Assembly: GCA_013115125.1 (NCBI GenBank)
Contig: JABANN010000003.1
Location: forward strand, 124,001-188,000
Reading direction: 5' to 3'
Length of the DNA stretch: 64,000 nt
DNA from: Perkinsus olseni
Taxonomy: Eukaryota > Perkinsozoa > Perkinsida
Shown: positions 1 through 12,026 of the stretch, piece after piece
Numbering within the stretch: the stretch's first letter is position 1
How the letters are laid out: each line of letters opens with the position of its first letter
Notes under the pieces: generated by a model
Database searches by the model: none
What the model was told of the DNA's origin: nothing
The model's input: the letters and a program-made list of their open reading frames with translations, nothing else
Translations under genes and position numbers: made by a program

Positions 1-250
1 CGGTGCAGACCTGCTGATCAGGATGGGTTACGTGAGACTCCTCTTGGCACCGTTCAGTGACGCTCACTCGTCCGAGCCCGTAGGTGCCTGATGCGAGAGA
101 TCACACGGTTCATGCTAATCCAAATCATGGTCGTCGCGGACTAGGCTACTCCCCGGAAAGTCAAGAGGGTCCAGCCTTCCGACGAGGACATGGTCCCCGG
201 GACGCAAATCGAGGTGGGTTGGAGGTCACGATTGACGGAGATCACGAGCG

Positions 251-693
251 ATGAGCTTTTTAGAAGAATTACAAGAATTGTTGGACAAGTGCCACTGGAA
301 CATTGGCGAGGATCGTTTCACCCATGAAGAGCTTGCAGCCGTTCCATACGCTGAGGAGGAGCCCCTGACAACATTGAGCGACGACGAAGGGCTCCCGGTA
401 CCCGAAGAGCTCGAAGACGCAGACTTCATAGCGATGAGAGTCCGGGGCTCCCGAGTCGCAGGAGAGAAGAAACGTAGGAGCATATTGAGCCTCGGATTTG
501 GTCCACCCCTGTCATGCCAGGTGGTCGAGGGCTCGCCAATCGTAAGATGAAGAAGGCGGCGAAGCTGCAGAAAAAACTACTTGCGGTTGAGAAGAGAAAG
601 GAGCGAAATAGCGCTGCTGTCAGTCCTCAAGCGCGAGTACGTCCCATTGATCCTTCTAAGTTATTCTTTGATGACCCAATCGGAGATTCATAA
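251..693 (+). CDS. Small two-exon basic hypothetical protein
   Basis: I do not recognise this protein. An ATG at 251 opens an acidic N-terminal half (about residues 30-57 are rich in Glu and Asp). The second half is strongly basic, with KKRGRGLANRKMKKAAKLQ and a Lys/Arg-rich helix, and the end is PSKLFFDDPIGDS. The continuous frame runs past position 473 into an implausible tail. Removing a 47-nt GT-AG intron at 474-520 joins it in frame to the basic exon that ends at the stop at 691-693, giving 131 residues. The basic stretch looks like a nuclear or nucleolar localisation signal and the helix could bind RNA; this is inference. The next gene on the same strand begins about 0.8 kb downstream. 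Confidence 0.5.
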
Positions 694-1440
694 CTTTCTC
701 GGGGATTCACCTTTCGTTGTCAATCGAGCCACTGGTTATTCGAGCAAGCTCTTGGCAAGTGTCGCCGACCATGCCGCGCCGCAGAAGCAAATTCAGAGAA
801 GCAATACTAGCTGCAACTATAGAACTACACGTGAGCTGTAGAACACTTCCCGGCGATGAGTCATATATGCACACAGGCTCGATGTCACGAAGTTGTTACA
901 GTCGGACGCGCGAAACCCTCCCGAGTATCGCACCGACGAAGCGTTTGAGAGTCACGCTGGCTGGAGAAGGTATCTTGCGCGGTTCGCTGATAGTTGTACA
1001 CTGAGTTCAGGGGCTCGACTGAGAGAATCCTCGCTCCCGCTCGGCCGGAGTGCATCTCCGATGCGGGGGAGAAAAATACTTCGAGACGAGAGGAGACGTC
1101 GAAAGAACGAGCTGATAAGGAGTGTAAGTGCCGTGATGTTCTATACCCGTTGACGCGCCGCGCAGCTTCGAGTATCCGTGATCGGACACTGCGGACAAGC
1201 AGCCACTTGTTTCCAGGTCTGCAGATTTCTCCGCTCGGAGCTAGGCTTTGCGCTGCCGCACACCTTCTACAGCGAATGGTCGTGCAACCCCAGCCAGTCT
1301 CTAGTCTATCTCTACGTTAGCTGCAAGGATCGGGTCCAACAGCCTGAAGAATTCACAAAAGAAGCAGCATCTGGCAGGCCGTAAGCACACGTTTCCTCGA
1401 TCTCTCAGCTTTATCGCCCGTTCCTCCGCTGCCTCGTCTT
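694..1440. other. Stretch without a supported gene
   Basis: Only short overlapping open frames occur here, in all phases, and none shows a recognisable domain. It probably holds the 3' UTR of the first gene and the promoter and leader of the next. A 5' exon of the next gene could be hidden around 1340-1480. Confidence 0.4.
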
Positions 1441-1469
1441 TATGCTATCGTTGCGGCCCTGGGAACCAT

Positions 1470-2543
1470 GAACTCCCCAACTTAGATATCGTGGGTTCGG
1501 TACTTCTACCACGGCTGCCCGTGCGGCAGAGGAGCACTGGAAATCCAAGAATTTCGATACTCTTGTTTACTACACGGTTGCCAGTCGCTCCTCCAAAATC
1601 ACTGACCGCCTTTTACAGTGAGTTTCTCCAATGACTCGAGCCTTGGAACCGTCTCCTCTCTTGGTAGATACGAGGACCCTGCGATCGTTTTCGTTGTTGC
1701 CCATGAAGCCCTTCATGTGGTTGAGTTCTTAGGTGATCTGGCTAATCTTACAGTGGTCAGGTTCACCTTCGCATGTCGCGAGTCAAGATTCCATACAAGT
1801 ATGAGGAGGCTCTGGCTGATTGGGTCGGATTGCAAGTCGTGCGGAGCTTCTCCAAACGTTACCGCGAGGTCGCCACGTTGAACGCGTTCAAGTTCACTCA
1901 CTCACCTGTGTGTAGATCTTTTTCACTACGGACGAGGCCGCGGAGTTCGCTCAGCGCATGGAGCGATTCCATGCACTCATATGTGAGGCCCTCAGTAAAG
2001 GTAACACCTAATCATCGGTGGAACAAAACACAATAGAGCGAAGGACCTATTTCAGAAGTCACCAGTGCAGCCGACCTAGAAAGTGCGTGGAATCGAAGTA
2101 TCTCCGCGGAGCGCAACCGTCTGAACGTAGCGTGGTGTTGATAGTCCGCGCAGCAGGACCACGTGACAGGCACCATCCATCTTTCTAGATCGATTCGACT
2201 TCCCGGTCTCGAACAAAGCGTTCCTACTCCGGTGGGCATAGCACTGCTCGGACATCTACTGCCACGAGGTACCTTCAGATACAGCGCTTACTGCGCGAGG
2301 TATTTTCTTCTGAAGTCTGTTTTTGGCGATGTTGGCGAAGGGATTGAAACCGCTTTCGGAACTGTTCACCGTTGGTTAAAAAGGGTATCAAGCGACTCTT
2401 CGACCATCGAAAACGAATTGCTCAACCGGCTTGCACCGTCCGTCTCCGAGGCTCTGGCTGCTGTTTCCTTGAGCCGACGGCGTGCACTCAATGATATTGC
2501 CTTGACAAAGACTCACAAGGCCATAACTACTCGATTTATCTAG
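1470..2543 (+). CDS. Multi-exon hypothetical gene
   Basis: This is a chain of protein-like exon fragments that splice in compatible phases, but I cannot name the family. A fragment before 1618 ends in KSKNFDTLVYYTVASR...TDRLLQ and meets a GTGAGT donor at about 1619. The next exon, near 1667-1735, carries EDPAIVFVVAHEALHVVEF. Further fragments are VKIPYKYEEALADWVGLQ (about 1765-1900), FTTDEAAEFAQRMERFHAL (about 1920-2000) and SAADLESAWNRSISAERN (about 2060-2130). The last exon, about 2320-2543, encodes VFGDVGEGIETAFGTVHRWL and ends in a stop after KAITTRFI. The composition is helical and soluble, with no clear membrane segment. The true start is not settled; an ATG near 1442 is possible if a short intron follows. 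It is convergent with the IFT122 gene, whose stop lies about 300 bp away. Confidence 0.4.
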
Positions 2544-2843
2544 CTAAAGCATGAACTTTTATGCGAAATTACGGCTTATCGCCTTGTGGTAACCAGTAGT
2601 TATTGTGTTACCCAGTGCCCAAGATAAGACGGTTGCGTATCGTATATGGACGGCCTACTTCCTGAGTGATCCTTCGCTCAGAAAACGGTAGCCCGATCTT
2701 CCCATTGATGGAAGAGAATTGAGCTACTGATACAACGCATCATCGGCAGACACGAGAGTAAGAAAGTTTCACACAAGTCATGCTCCGCGGACAGCCATAT
2801 CTCCAGGCCCGACACCTAAGTCGAGGCTCACGCCTGCTGTTCC

Positions 2844-5800
2844 TTATGTGAGGCTCTCACTGCAACAGGGGCAACCACTCCTCCCGGAAAAGCCGGCTTC
2901 CTCCAAGTGTAACAATTTGAAGAGCCGACCACAGCTACAGCATGCGGATATCGGTAGATCAGGCATCATGTTCTTATAAAACCTATCATGCAGAAGAATT
3001 TTTCTGTACACGCAGCACCGAGTTCCACTTGATGCCCATTCCTTTGCGGGTTTGATCTATGACGAGTATCTCCTCTGGCCGCAGCTCTCGCAGGATCTCA
3101 GTTGGCAAACGCGTCGGCTTGTAGGGCTCTCCCGGGACCAAATCCCGAACGCTGGTCACCTTCAGCACGGCCAGTCATGTCACATGACATGCAACTGCAT
3201 CCATCACATTCAAGTCACATTACGCATGTGACTTGGATGGAATATGTTCAACCACTCACAATGGTCCTCAATAGTTCCGAGTCCACATCATAAATTGAGG
3301 CTGTATCCCGACCGTCGTCACTGTCGAGGACAAGGCGGTCGGCTTGTTGGTCGCCTAATGCGCAACGTGAGCTCCGGTGCTAACTTGGAATATTACGTAA
3401 TTCCTTTCCGCGAGCTTCTTTTCGGTCACGTAACCCGCTTGAATAACGAGGTTCGGACTCAACGAGACCAATGACCTCGTTATGGTCAAGCGACTCATCA
3501 GCGGCTTCCTAGGGGCGGGCTAGCCTACTGGATTCGACCTGCTCAGTGAGACCAACTTACAAATTCTAACAGAGGAAGAGGTTCCCATCCTATCGCTGAT
3601 CGTATCTGTGCTCAAGCTCGACCCTGCGGTTAAGCGCAGTGTCAACTTACCAACGGATGAAGGCACTCAGTACAATGCTCAAGTTCGATCACTTCTGTGG
3701 ATGAGGAGCCTGCGATGTGTATAAAATGAGACGACAGACGCCTTCGGCTGCCATACCCTCGAAGGAGATCAGGTACGGAAGCGTGGATCCACAACGGCCG
3801 CATAGTTGTACGAGATCATCGTTGTCGACCAGTGTGGCTGATCTGGATTTTAAAGCCTGAACATGAAACTCCTTCCGGCATCAAGGTTGGTGCTGATGAT
3901 AACTGAATATTGCGCCTTGACGGCTAACTGCCGCGGGAGCTTCAGAGACTCCAAGCGGTCATGTGCAGAGCCTAAGAGGGGGATAATGGGACCCGAGAAT
4001 GAGTTAACCCACGGGCTAGCTTGAAGCACTGCAACTTTATCGCGGTCTCAGCTAGGACGAATAACCTGAAAAGCTTAGCAGTATTTCGTGGGGATTAAAG
4101 GCAGATATCGACTACACATTAGAGCGCTTGACCCCCAGCGGGAGCTCGCCGAGCTGGCTGGCCATGTTTGTGATGAAAACACAAGCATGAAGAGTTTGCT
4201 CCAATGGAGTCAATACGAGAGGACCTTCTATATGGCAAACCACGTCCGAGTAGGCCAGATACCTGATCTCTAGAAGCCGTGGCGCAGGCTCGACGCATTG
4301 GCCACTGCATACACGTCAGATTGAACCTTCGACTGAATACTCCCATCCACGTCCCCTCTCACTGCGGCGCTTCTCGCCTTCTTCCATGCATATCTGGCAG
4401 GGCGGAGAACGAATCTTCCAGTGTTCGTCATGAAGCTCACATAGCAGCTTGTTTGAACAGTTTCTGCTCAGCCGACAGGTCTATCAATTGCCGTAGCATT
4501 TCGGAACTCAAATCAGAGCGACCAGCCTTCTCGAAGGCCTCATAGGCTTCTTCGTATCTACGGAGAAAGGTGGGGGAATCGTTGCCAGATTGCAGAGAGC
4601 CACCTGTCGTTGCTCATCAACCAGTTGCCCCAGGGAAGGAAAATGTCCTCGGCGAGCTCGGGGTGGGAGCGAGCCAGTTGAAAGGCCTCTTCCCATCTGA
4701 AGGTGGTTTAAAATGCCATTCGCACCGGCTTCCCAGGTGACCTGTGCTCGTTCACATGCAGCCTGACGAGGCTCTCGTATTCTTCCGCCCTTGTCAGCGC
4801 TTCCTTTGCAAACGTGTAGTTATCATGTTTTATCTACGTTCAAGTGCTAGTCACGAAGCTCACGGTCCTCCTCACGAAGCAAGAAGCTGCTTCCAGCATG
4901 ATCTCCTCATCTCGTTCACTATTCTTGTCGCAGGCGCGAACGATGTCGATGAGAGGTTCCAAAGCCCCGATCCTCATGTAAATGCCGGCAGCTCGCTCTC
5001 TCTGTCCCACCCGGAGATACCTAATCGGACCTTGTTTACGATATGAACGTGCTGTGGAGGATTACGTATCAGCGGCAGCACGCAAGTCCCCATCTTCTTC
5101 ACTCGACTGAGCTTGCTTCATCATTAGTCCAACGGTAGTAGAGGGTGCCTAGCCACCTCGACGAACACCATTACAATACTAAGGATGCGCTACTGGCTGT
5201 GGAGCTGCTCCCTGCTTGCCATCGCCTGTAGCTAGATTCGCGTTGTCCTCTTGATTCTCACTAGCCCCAGGCTCTTTGGCCTTCGGTGCTTCAATCTATT
5301 AACAGGTAGAAAGGTGATTTCAGAAGCTGAATATCAGCGGATCCGTTGACACGCAACACTACCTCGCCGTTCTGCACGGCCTTCTCCTGCAATTCGGCCC
5401 ATTTTTTCGCATCATCCCACCGCCTGAGGTCTGTAAACATCTCCGTTGCAAGCCCGTATTGCTTGGCCCGACCAAAAAGTACAGCTGCCTGAGACTGTAA
5501 ATGAGCTCAGCGCATATCGTACCACATCTACTTCGTTGAAGCGACCCTCATATGCCAGAGCGTGTGCTGCAACCAGTGCACGGTCCTCATCACTCCATTG
5601 CCTCTTAGCAAGGTCTTCCAGGTACCTGTCGATCACTTCCAGCTGACTTATCGTATGTCATGACTGCACTGACGTTGGAAGGAACAACAAGTTTGTGTCT
5701 GGTACTGCTATCCCATTGCGGCTCGTCAGCTGCAGCAGAAGTCTATGGAGAAGGTCGATATAGCGTATCTTGATAGCTCGCCAATCGGGTGACGAAGGCC

Positions 5801-8798
5801 TCGAATGACTACATCCCGTATCCTGATGAAAGCTCTCCGAGCTACGTCGAAAACCATCTCCTTCAGAGCGTGTAAGGCTAGCTGCCGCCAGTCATCGTCC
5901 GTCACTCCGAGGCAGGCTACGTTGTAGGCCGCAGAGAAGTTACGAACGGACATGTATCTTGAACTGGTTTATGGGCGACACCGCCGGTTGACGTCCTACC
6001 TGTAAAGAGACGGCCCCTGAGGGATCTCGATGGTTTCCATCGACGAGAAGTTGAGGCAAAAGATCTTACTGCCTTTGAAGCCGACAACCTGAGTCGAGCA
6101 ATCAACGGCATGAAGGCGAAGCAGGTCTTAGTGAGAGTACGAATCCATGGAGTTTCTGCGGGTGGCTTGGGAAGCTGCCCGTTTTGATGCAAAGAAGGTT
6201 GTTCCCGGAGTAAGCGACCATATCGGCAAACTCCTGGTTCCACGCGACGGAGTTGGCACCCGCCTCCTGGTATCTATTTTCGTCGGCATGCCTCGGGCGC
6301 CGCCGATAACTCTTACAGGAGCTGTTGCGTCTCCAAATCATAAACCATCAACGTAGCGCTTTCATTGACGACGGCGAGTTTTCTGCGGTCACCTATGGCG
6401 GAGATGAAGGCTCGGGAGTCGAACGGAAAAACCTGTTCGCTACACGACACATCGAGGCATCTCACTGGACTGGACTGCTTCACCAACGTTATCGGGAAAG
6501 CATTGTCGATGAAAATCTTCACAACCTGTGGAAGTACCAAGAACAGAGCATTGGCTGCAACCTGTCGGCTGTACATGCCCATTCTTCAGTCCTGCCAGGA
6601 GGCCCTCCTTCCCAGGCACTCCACCGATAACCTTTATGTATCGTATAAGGCTATCCAGATGCCATTCACGCTCAAGGACACCATTGATCGAGTATCTGAT
6701 GCCTAGTATTGCGAACCGCAGTAGGCGAGAGTTACAGCCTCACAGCTGTAACCGTTTCTCATGGCAAAGTATGAAGTGTTGAGCGGTGGCCACGAGGAGA
6801 GAGCAGTCCAAGCTAAGGCGAATCTTGTCCACAGGCTGGTAACGCATGTCTAGAGGGTCATCACCAGGCACCTCATAAACTAGTACCTGAGCAGAAGCGC
6901 AATCCGTGTCGATCCGCCCTGTGGGAAACTGCATAGGCTCCTGGGCAGCGCTCAGTGTCTCAGTGCATGCTTACGACTACGCTTCCTTTGATTGTTGGCG
7001 GAGCAGGAAAGCCTTTCGACGAATCTATGATATGTTATCAGAAGGCTACTGACCTTCTGCGGGAGTTGAACAACCAGACGGTTACGATAGACTGCTATCT
7101 TCTTCACGTGATCTTTACATCTAATCCGGACCTGCAATTGAGAGAGGTGGCGATCAGCTTCAGCGCCAACTCCGTCCATCTCCTATCGCGGCTCGCATGA
7201 CGGAAAGTTTAGGCGTGTCAGCGCACAGGCTGTCGCAGTAAGACTATCGTATTTGCACGACACTCTCTTCGTACCTTCGCGTCTGAGGCTAGATGGTGCA
7301 GGACGACGTCGGTCATATTGTCTCGGTAGGCATAACGATCCTTGTAAAGTCCGTGAACCTAGACGAGTACGTGAGCCGATCTCGGACAATGGAGGCTGTA
7401 CATTACCGTGGAGAAGGTGATGTGGTGCGCGGCAACATCTCCGTTTTCTGTTCCGATCACGAAGCCTTGCTGCTCTGTAGGTCTAACCTGTCACCAGACG
7501 ACCACGAGCTAGCGCCAGGAATCCGCGCCTCCGTTCGGACTCCTACGGCCAAGCTCCACACAGGGCAGTCCATCTGGGCGATGTCTCCAAGCAGGATGCC
7601 GTCTCTAGTCCACAGCTGAACACGCCCATCAAAACCACCGAGAGTGAAGTACCTGCTTCTCTCGCAGTACGCTGCCACGTTAAGTTTTGTTACTCTCCCG
7701 ATGGGAAGAAGGAAATAGAACAGGGGTCGTAGCCTAGCTTATGCTCGGGCCCAAGTTCTTGCCCAGAGAGCTTGTAAAAGGCTAGCGTCTGGTCCCAGCA
7801 ACCGACTGTAAGGACCTGGCTCGAGGTAACACCACCATTGCGGCTGATGAAGGGCCACGCACTTCGGTTGATTCAGATTTAGAAGGAGACGGGTTCCAGG
7901 CCAAACACCAAACTGGCTCCGATCGAACTATTCTAGTCTTCTCCGCACAAAACCTGACGACCGGCAGTATTCACTTCCGATTGCCCCCATCCACTGACTT
8001 GTCCCGGATTGATATGTGACCGTTGAACAAGCCGAGCGCCAGATGGAGTCCGTCTGTTGTCCAAGACATGCAGAGAACTCTAGCAGACACCTGAGAGAAT
8101 TTCCGCGCTACCGGAACCCCAGAGAAACGATTCAACCTTATGTTTTTGAACGCTTTTCTGCTCTGGACTCCACAGACCTATATCGTTATGAGTGCCACTC
8201 GCGAGCTGCTGCGTTACGGGGTTGTACGCCAGGAACTGAATCGAGTCGCTGTGACTGTATCTGCGAAACCGGACCTTCTTAAAAAATCTTGCGCAGCCAA
8301 GCTGTCTCGAGAAGTGGTGTCTTTCAGGCAGATTCCGCAATGAGATTCAGACAAGTGGCTGACCATCAATGACTGCATTACTTTAGAATGCCCTCGCCTT
8401 TACTTGTCCAAATAATCACTTGCTGATCGGCACCCCCGGACGCAAATCTCCTGACAAATGTCCGAGCCACTGCCCCGTGAATCGAGGCGCCCCGTTCGTA
8501 CTTCCCTTGTTTCGAATATGTCACGCAATAAACAGTATCCCTGTGGCCTTTCAAGCTGTGTACAAGGTCACCATCATTAGCGTCATAGACCAGTACCCGG
8601 TTGCCCACAGCAACTACCAGCTGAAAAGGATTCAGTCGACGACGCGTTCGACTTCACGTCGAAGCTCCAAGCCGTCAACTTAATGCATGCCGAATTCGCC
8701 ACCTGTTGTCCATCTGGCCTGTACGCGACGGACCAGACTACGTTGCCGTATTTCTCTTTGTCAGGAATCCGGTCTTGCCAGAGATTATGAGTTCGCAT
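2844..8798 (-). CDS. IFT122: Intraflagellar transport protein 122 homologue (IFT-A)
   Basis: IFT122 is a core subunit of IFT complex A, which drives retrograde transport and cargo entry in cilia and flagella. The ATG at 8798 starts [11 protein letters not shown]-terminal WD40 exons follow the animal protein closely: [33 protein letters not shown] (about 8380-8600), [17 protein letters not shown] (about 8170), and [18 protein letters not shown] (about 7330). The second propeller includes [37 protein letters not shown] and [18 protein letters not shown]. The helical repeat half has [17 protein letters not shown] (about 5900), [19 protein letters not shown] and [15 protein letters not shown] (about 4500-4700). 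C-terminal zinc-ribbon cysteines are kept: [12 protein letters not shown] (about 3800) and CCSCGRLFK...GCPCC (about 2850-2920), ending at the stop 2844-2846 after a likely 40-nt intron. About 15-20 short introns interrupt it. It looks complete and implies a flagellated life stage. Confidence 0.9.
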
Positions 8799-9879
8799 TG
8801 CCGAGCGAGGAGCAAGCAACAGCTGAAAGAATACGAAGGTGGAAGAGGCTCAACGGAGGATTGGAACGACAGCAGTGGTCCAAAACAGTTAAGATGCAGT
8901 CGTCCGGATTTCGGCTTCCTGGTAACCTACACCGGAAACACTTTTCCACTGGTTATTACCGGATTAACTTGACATAAACGACAACCCGTAGAGCTCGATG
9001 GTGGAAAATCAACAGAGAAGACACAAAACATATGAGAAAAATAGTGAAAGTGAAAATAGTCTCACCGACGCCTGCATCACGGGCGATTGAAAATGGCGAG
9101 CAGGGAAGAGCTGTTCGCCAACTGCACTGTACGATACCCACAGACGATATGCCAACTAGCGGACTTGAAGAGAGCTGGTGAGGTCGCCGATGGATGAGCT
9201 GGTTCTAGTACCATGCCTGAGCAATGACAGAGTCTTACACAAGTCGGGTGCCACCGGTGTCTATAAGCTCGGTTTCCCGAGAAACGTCCACCTGCTGCCC
9301 GACGTACTCTTCCGATCCTCAGTTGCAAATGAGCAGCGACCACACAGGCCCCACAAGATCATGCGAGTAATCTCTCACGCAGAGCAGTGGATTCCTTACG
9401 ACCTACGAGCAAGAAGCATTTATCGCATCCAGTTGAACCCACTCCCACTGTTGTTCAGCGCAACATTAGGCCATGAGGACTAAAAATCGGCCTCCATCAA
9501 GGAGAAAAATCGTCGCTCTTGACGAGTCGATGAAGTTTTACAAGAGAAAACGAAGTTATCTCTACTCAGTTCACTGAGACTAAGAAGGACGAGCTCTCTG
9601 AGCTTCCTCTTTCCGCGGCTTTACTCGTACTGGGAAGTCGGAGGTCCATAAGCTCAGTACAACGCGCTAAGGCTCATGCGTAAAAATGGAAAAAGGGCAA
9701 TGGTGCATTTATCAACCTGTTCTTGAAGAACAGCTCTGTGACTGATCAGCGACCCACCATTGGAGTCACTTGCCTTCCAATATGATTTCTCTCGCTCGAC
9801 CAAAAGAAATTATTGGCAATATTAAAACGTGACCTCCACTAAAGTTTGTTTGAAGTTTTTAGGAATCCGGGCTACAACC
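8799..9879. other. Intergenic region upstream of IFT122
   Basis: About 1.1 kb lies between the 5' end of IFT122 and the 3' end of the sugar transporter, both on the minus strand. Open frames here start with non-ATG codons and show no domain. It probably holds the IFT122 promoter and leader and the transporter 3' UTR. I see no further structure. Confidence 0.4.
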
Positions 9880-11442
9880 CTAGACGGCAGAGTGAGTACT
9901 GCCGAAGCGATACCTACGCTGGAAGTAAGCCTGAATCTCCTCGAACGTTCTCCCTTTAGTTTCAGGTACCATCAGCACGACGAACAACACCATAATGAGA
10001 CATACCCCTGCGAACAGCCAGAATGTCCCATAAAATGTAATAGCATCGGTGATTTGGGTCAAGAATTGGGTGACAAGGAAGGAGCATAGCCAGTTGATCA
10101 TAGTGGCAACGGAAGCTGCCAGTCCTCTCACTTCATCGGGGAATAACTCGGCCAAGATCAACCACGGTATACCACCAACTCCAACGGAGAACGAGGCGAT
10201 GTAGCACAGAGCCGCGACGATCGCCAACCATCCAACATGCTGGTTGCCAGAGACGTCTCTTAAATAGAAGAACAGACCCTCGCACACTGCACTGATGCAC
10301 ATGCCCGTGGCTGCCGAAATCAGTAGAACCCTTCGTCCAGCCTTATCGACGATTAGCGTACCAATTAATGCCACACCGACTTGGACAGCCATTACCAACA
10401 GTGCGACCTCGTCCCTATTGTTGATGCCAGCTGCTTGGAAAATAGAAGTCTGGTAGAAGATGATTCCATTAACACCAGCGAATTGCTGAAGCACTTGAAG
10501 CATGATACCAATAAAGAATTGCATCCTGCTTCTATTCAAAGCTTTCAGCGTTCTCTTGATGGAGCCTCTTCCTTCAGCATCGCTCTTAGCCTGGATGGCG
10601 TCCAAGGCCGCCAGTTCAGCCTTGACCTCCGGATGAGTATCGTCAACCCCGCGGAGCCTCAATAATACGGCTTTGGCTGCCTCGTCTCGAGACTTCGAAG
10701 CAAGCCAACGCGGAGATTCTGGCGCGAAGAACATGCAAATGCCGAGGAGCGCGGAGGGAATGATGTAAATGAAACTTAGCAGGCGCCAGTTACAGAAGGT
10801 AGTAGAGGTTGCGTTCGGATCAATCGACCCCGCTCGAGTGCGGAATGCTAACCCGAGAACATAAGCCAAAAGAATACCGATGGTAATGGCAAGCTGATTG
10901 CAAGCTCCCAGCAATCCACGGTACTTGGTAGGGGAGACTTCTCCGACGTAAGTGGGTACACTAAAGGAGCTCATCCCGAGCGCGATACCCATGATCACGC
11001 GGGCCACAATCAGCTGCCAGGCCGCACTCGCGAGACCAATCCACAGGGAGGTCAACACGAAGAGTGGAGATGCTCCAACGAGACTCCATTTACGACCGAT
11101 CTTTTCATTCAAAGGGCCTCCGCCAAGCGCACCAACCATAGCGCCGATATTCAGCATAGAACCGAAGAGAGAAGCTTCCGTGGTCGTGTGGAATATGAAA
11201 AGAGAGGACCCCGCGCCGATTTCGATCAGATCTCCACCGGGGGTAGTTACATTGTTCTTCATAGTGTCAATGGACGGGCCGGAAAAGCCTAGAGACAGTC
11301 CGAAAAGGAGGGCCCCGAAAAGGGATGCCGATACCGAAAGGACAGCGCAAGTGTGGTTCATGAGGAACAACGAACTGCTAGCTTGGATGAACGTAAGACG
11401 TCCGAATTTCAACGAAGTGATGTAAGTGTCGCTACGCCCCAT
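9880..11442 (-). CDS. Sugar transporter, major facilitator superfamily (SLC2/hexose type)
   Basis: This is a 520-residue intronless gene with the standard length and signatures of the MFS sugar-porter family, which moves hexoses across the plasma or organelle membrane in 12 transmembrane helices. The ATG is at 11440-11442. Visible motifs: NEKIGRKW after helix 2 (about residue 112), RVIMGIALG in helix 4, PESPRWL after helix 6 (about 240), QQFAGVNGIIFYQTSIF in helix 7 (about 320), DKAGRRVLL between helices 8 and 9, and PETKGRTFEEI after helix 12 (about 493). The QLS and QQ..G.N residues that contact glucose in GLUT/XylE proteins are partly kept (the QQFAGVNG block), so hexose or H+/hexose transport is likely, though the exact sugar cannot be told. 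The lack of introns contrasts with most neighbours and is shared with the dehydrogenase gene at 14.4 kb. Confidence 0.93.
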   Translation of the reverse strand: MGRSDTYITSLKFGRLTFIQASSSLFLMNHTCAVLSVSASLFGALLFGLSLGFSGPSIDTMKNNVTTPGGDLIEIGAGSSLFIFHTTTEASLFGSMLNIGAMVGALGGGPLNEKIGRKWSLVGASPLFVLTSLWIGLASAAWQLIVARVIMGIALGMSSFSVPTYVGEVSPTKYRGLLGACNQLAITIGILLAYVLGLAFRTRAGSIDPNATSTTFCNWRLLSFIYIIPSALLGICMFFAPESPRWLASKSRDEAAKAVLLRLRGVDDTHPEVKAELAALDAIQAKSDAEGRGSIKRTLKALNRSRMQFFIGIMLQVLQQFAGVNGIIFYQTSIFQAAGINNRDEVALLVMAVQVGVALIGTLIVDKAGRRVLLISAATGMCISAVCEGLFFYLRDVSGNQHVGWLAIVAALCYIASFSVGVGGIPWLILAELFPDEVRGLAASVATMINWLCSFLVTQFLTQITDAITFYGTFWLFAGVCLIMVLFVVLMVPETKGRTFEEIQAYFQRRYRFGSTHSAV

Positions 11443-12026
11443 AATTCGTACGCAGATGTATACGTACAGCGACCGTGTCGCTACAACCTTCGCTCAGCAC
11501 CATGGAAGTTTAAGAGCGTATGAGTGTTCTCGGCGAACGCGCATCTTAAACCACCTTCCACCCGCATTGCGAGTTAACGCGTTCACAATTCATTCGCATA
11601 ACCTGGACCTCATCTCGCTCGCCCACTAAGTCGCAACGTCCCTCTCGCTCGCCCTAAAACCTTCGGCACGTCGAATAAGCGGGCAACCAGAGCGCTTCCA
11701 GGCTACCGAAGGCCTCGGTCCTAATCGCTTCTTGTGCAATCCTGCCCGGATTCGGGTTCATAGATCTAGGAGGGGTTCCAGAGGACAGCTTTGATTGAGC
11801 TGTTTCGTTCGAGCTCAACTCCTGCGCCTGGCGAGTCGCCAGTGGCGACTCCCGAACGCCGGAGAACTCTTAAACTCCGAAATGGCGAACAAAAGATTAG
11901 CAGAAGATTGGAAGGAAATCCGTCAACGCCGGCGTACGAGGGTGATGAGAGAGTGAATCGAAGATCTTGCTAGGGCGTTCTTTGAGAACTCGAACTCTGA
12001 GCCGACAGATCAGCTAAGATACACGC
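11443..12026. other. Region between transporter and SANT gene
   Basis: There is no confident gene. A minus-strand fragment near 11926-12000 reads FEFSKNALARSS and follows a possible AG acceptor, so a last exon of the SANT-domain gene may lie here. Otherwise this is promoter and leader sequence of the sugar transporter. Confidence 0.3.

Noticed and set aside
500-520. A 20-nt intron (GTCCACC...CCAG) in the first gene.
   Set aside because: It also restores the fr​ame but is far shorter than other introns here; the 47-nt choice at 474-520 gives a better junction and normal size.
1440-1520. Plus-strand LCYRCGPGNHELPNL, which resembles the LCYRC zinc-ribbon start of IFT122.
   Set aside because: The IFT122 gene runs on the opposite strand and its own equivalent ([12 protein letters not shown]) is found near 3800, so this match is chance.
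10952-11425. Plus-strand open frame of 157 codons opposite the sugar transporter.
   Set aside because: Antisense to conserved transmembrane helices, no domain; a shadow of the real gene.
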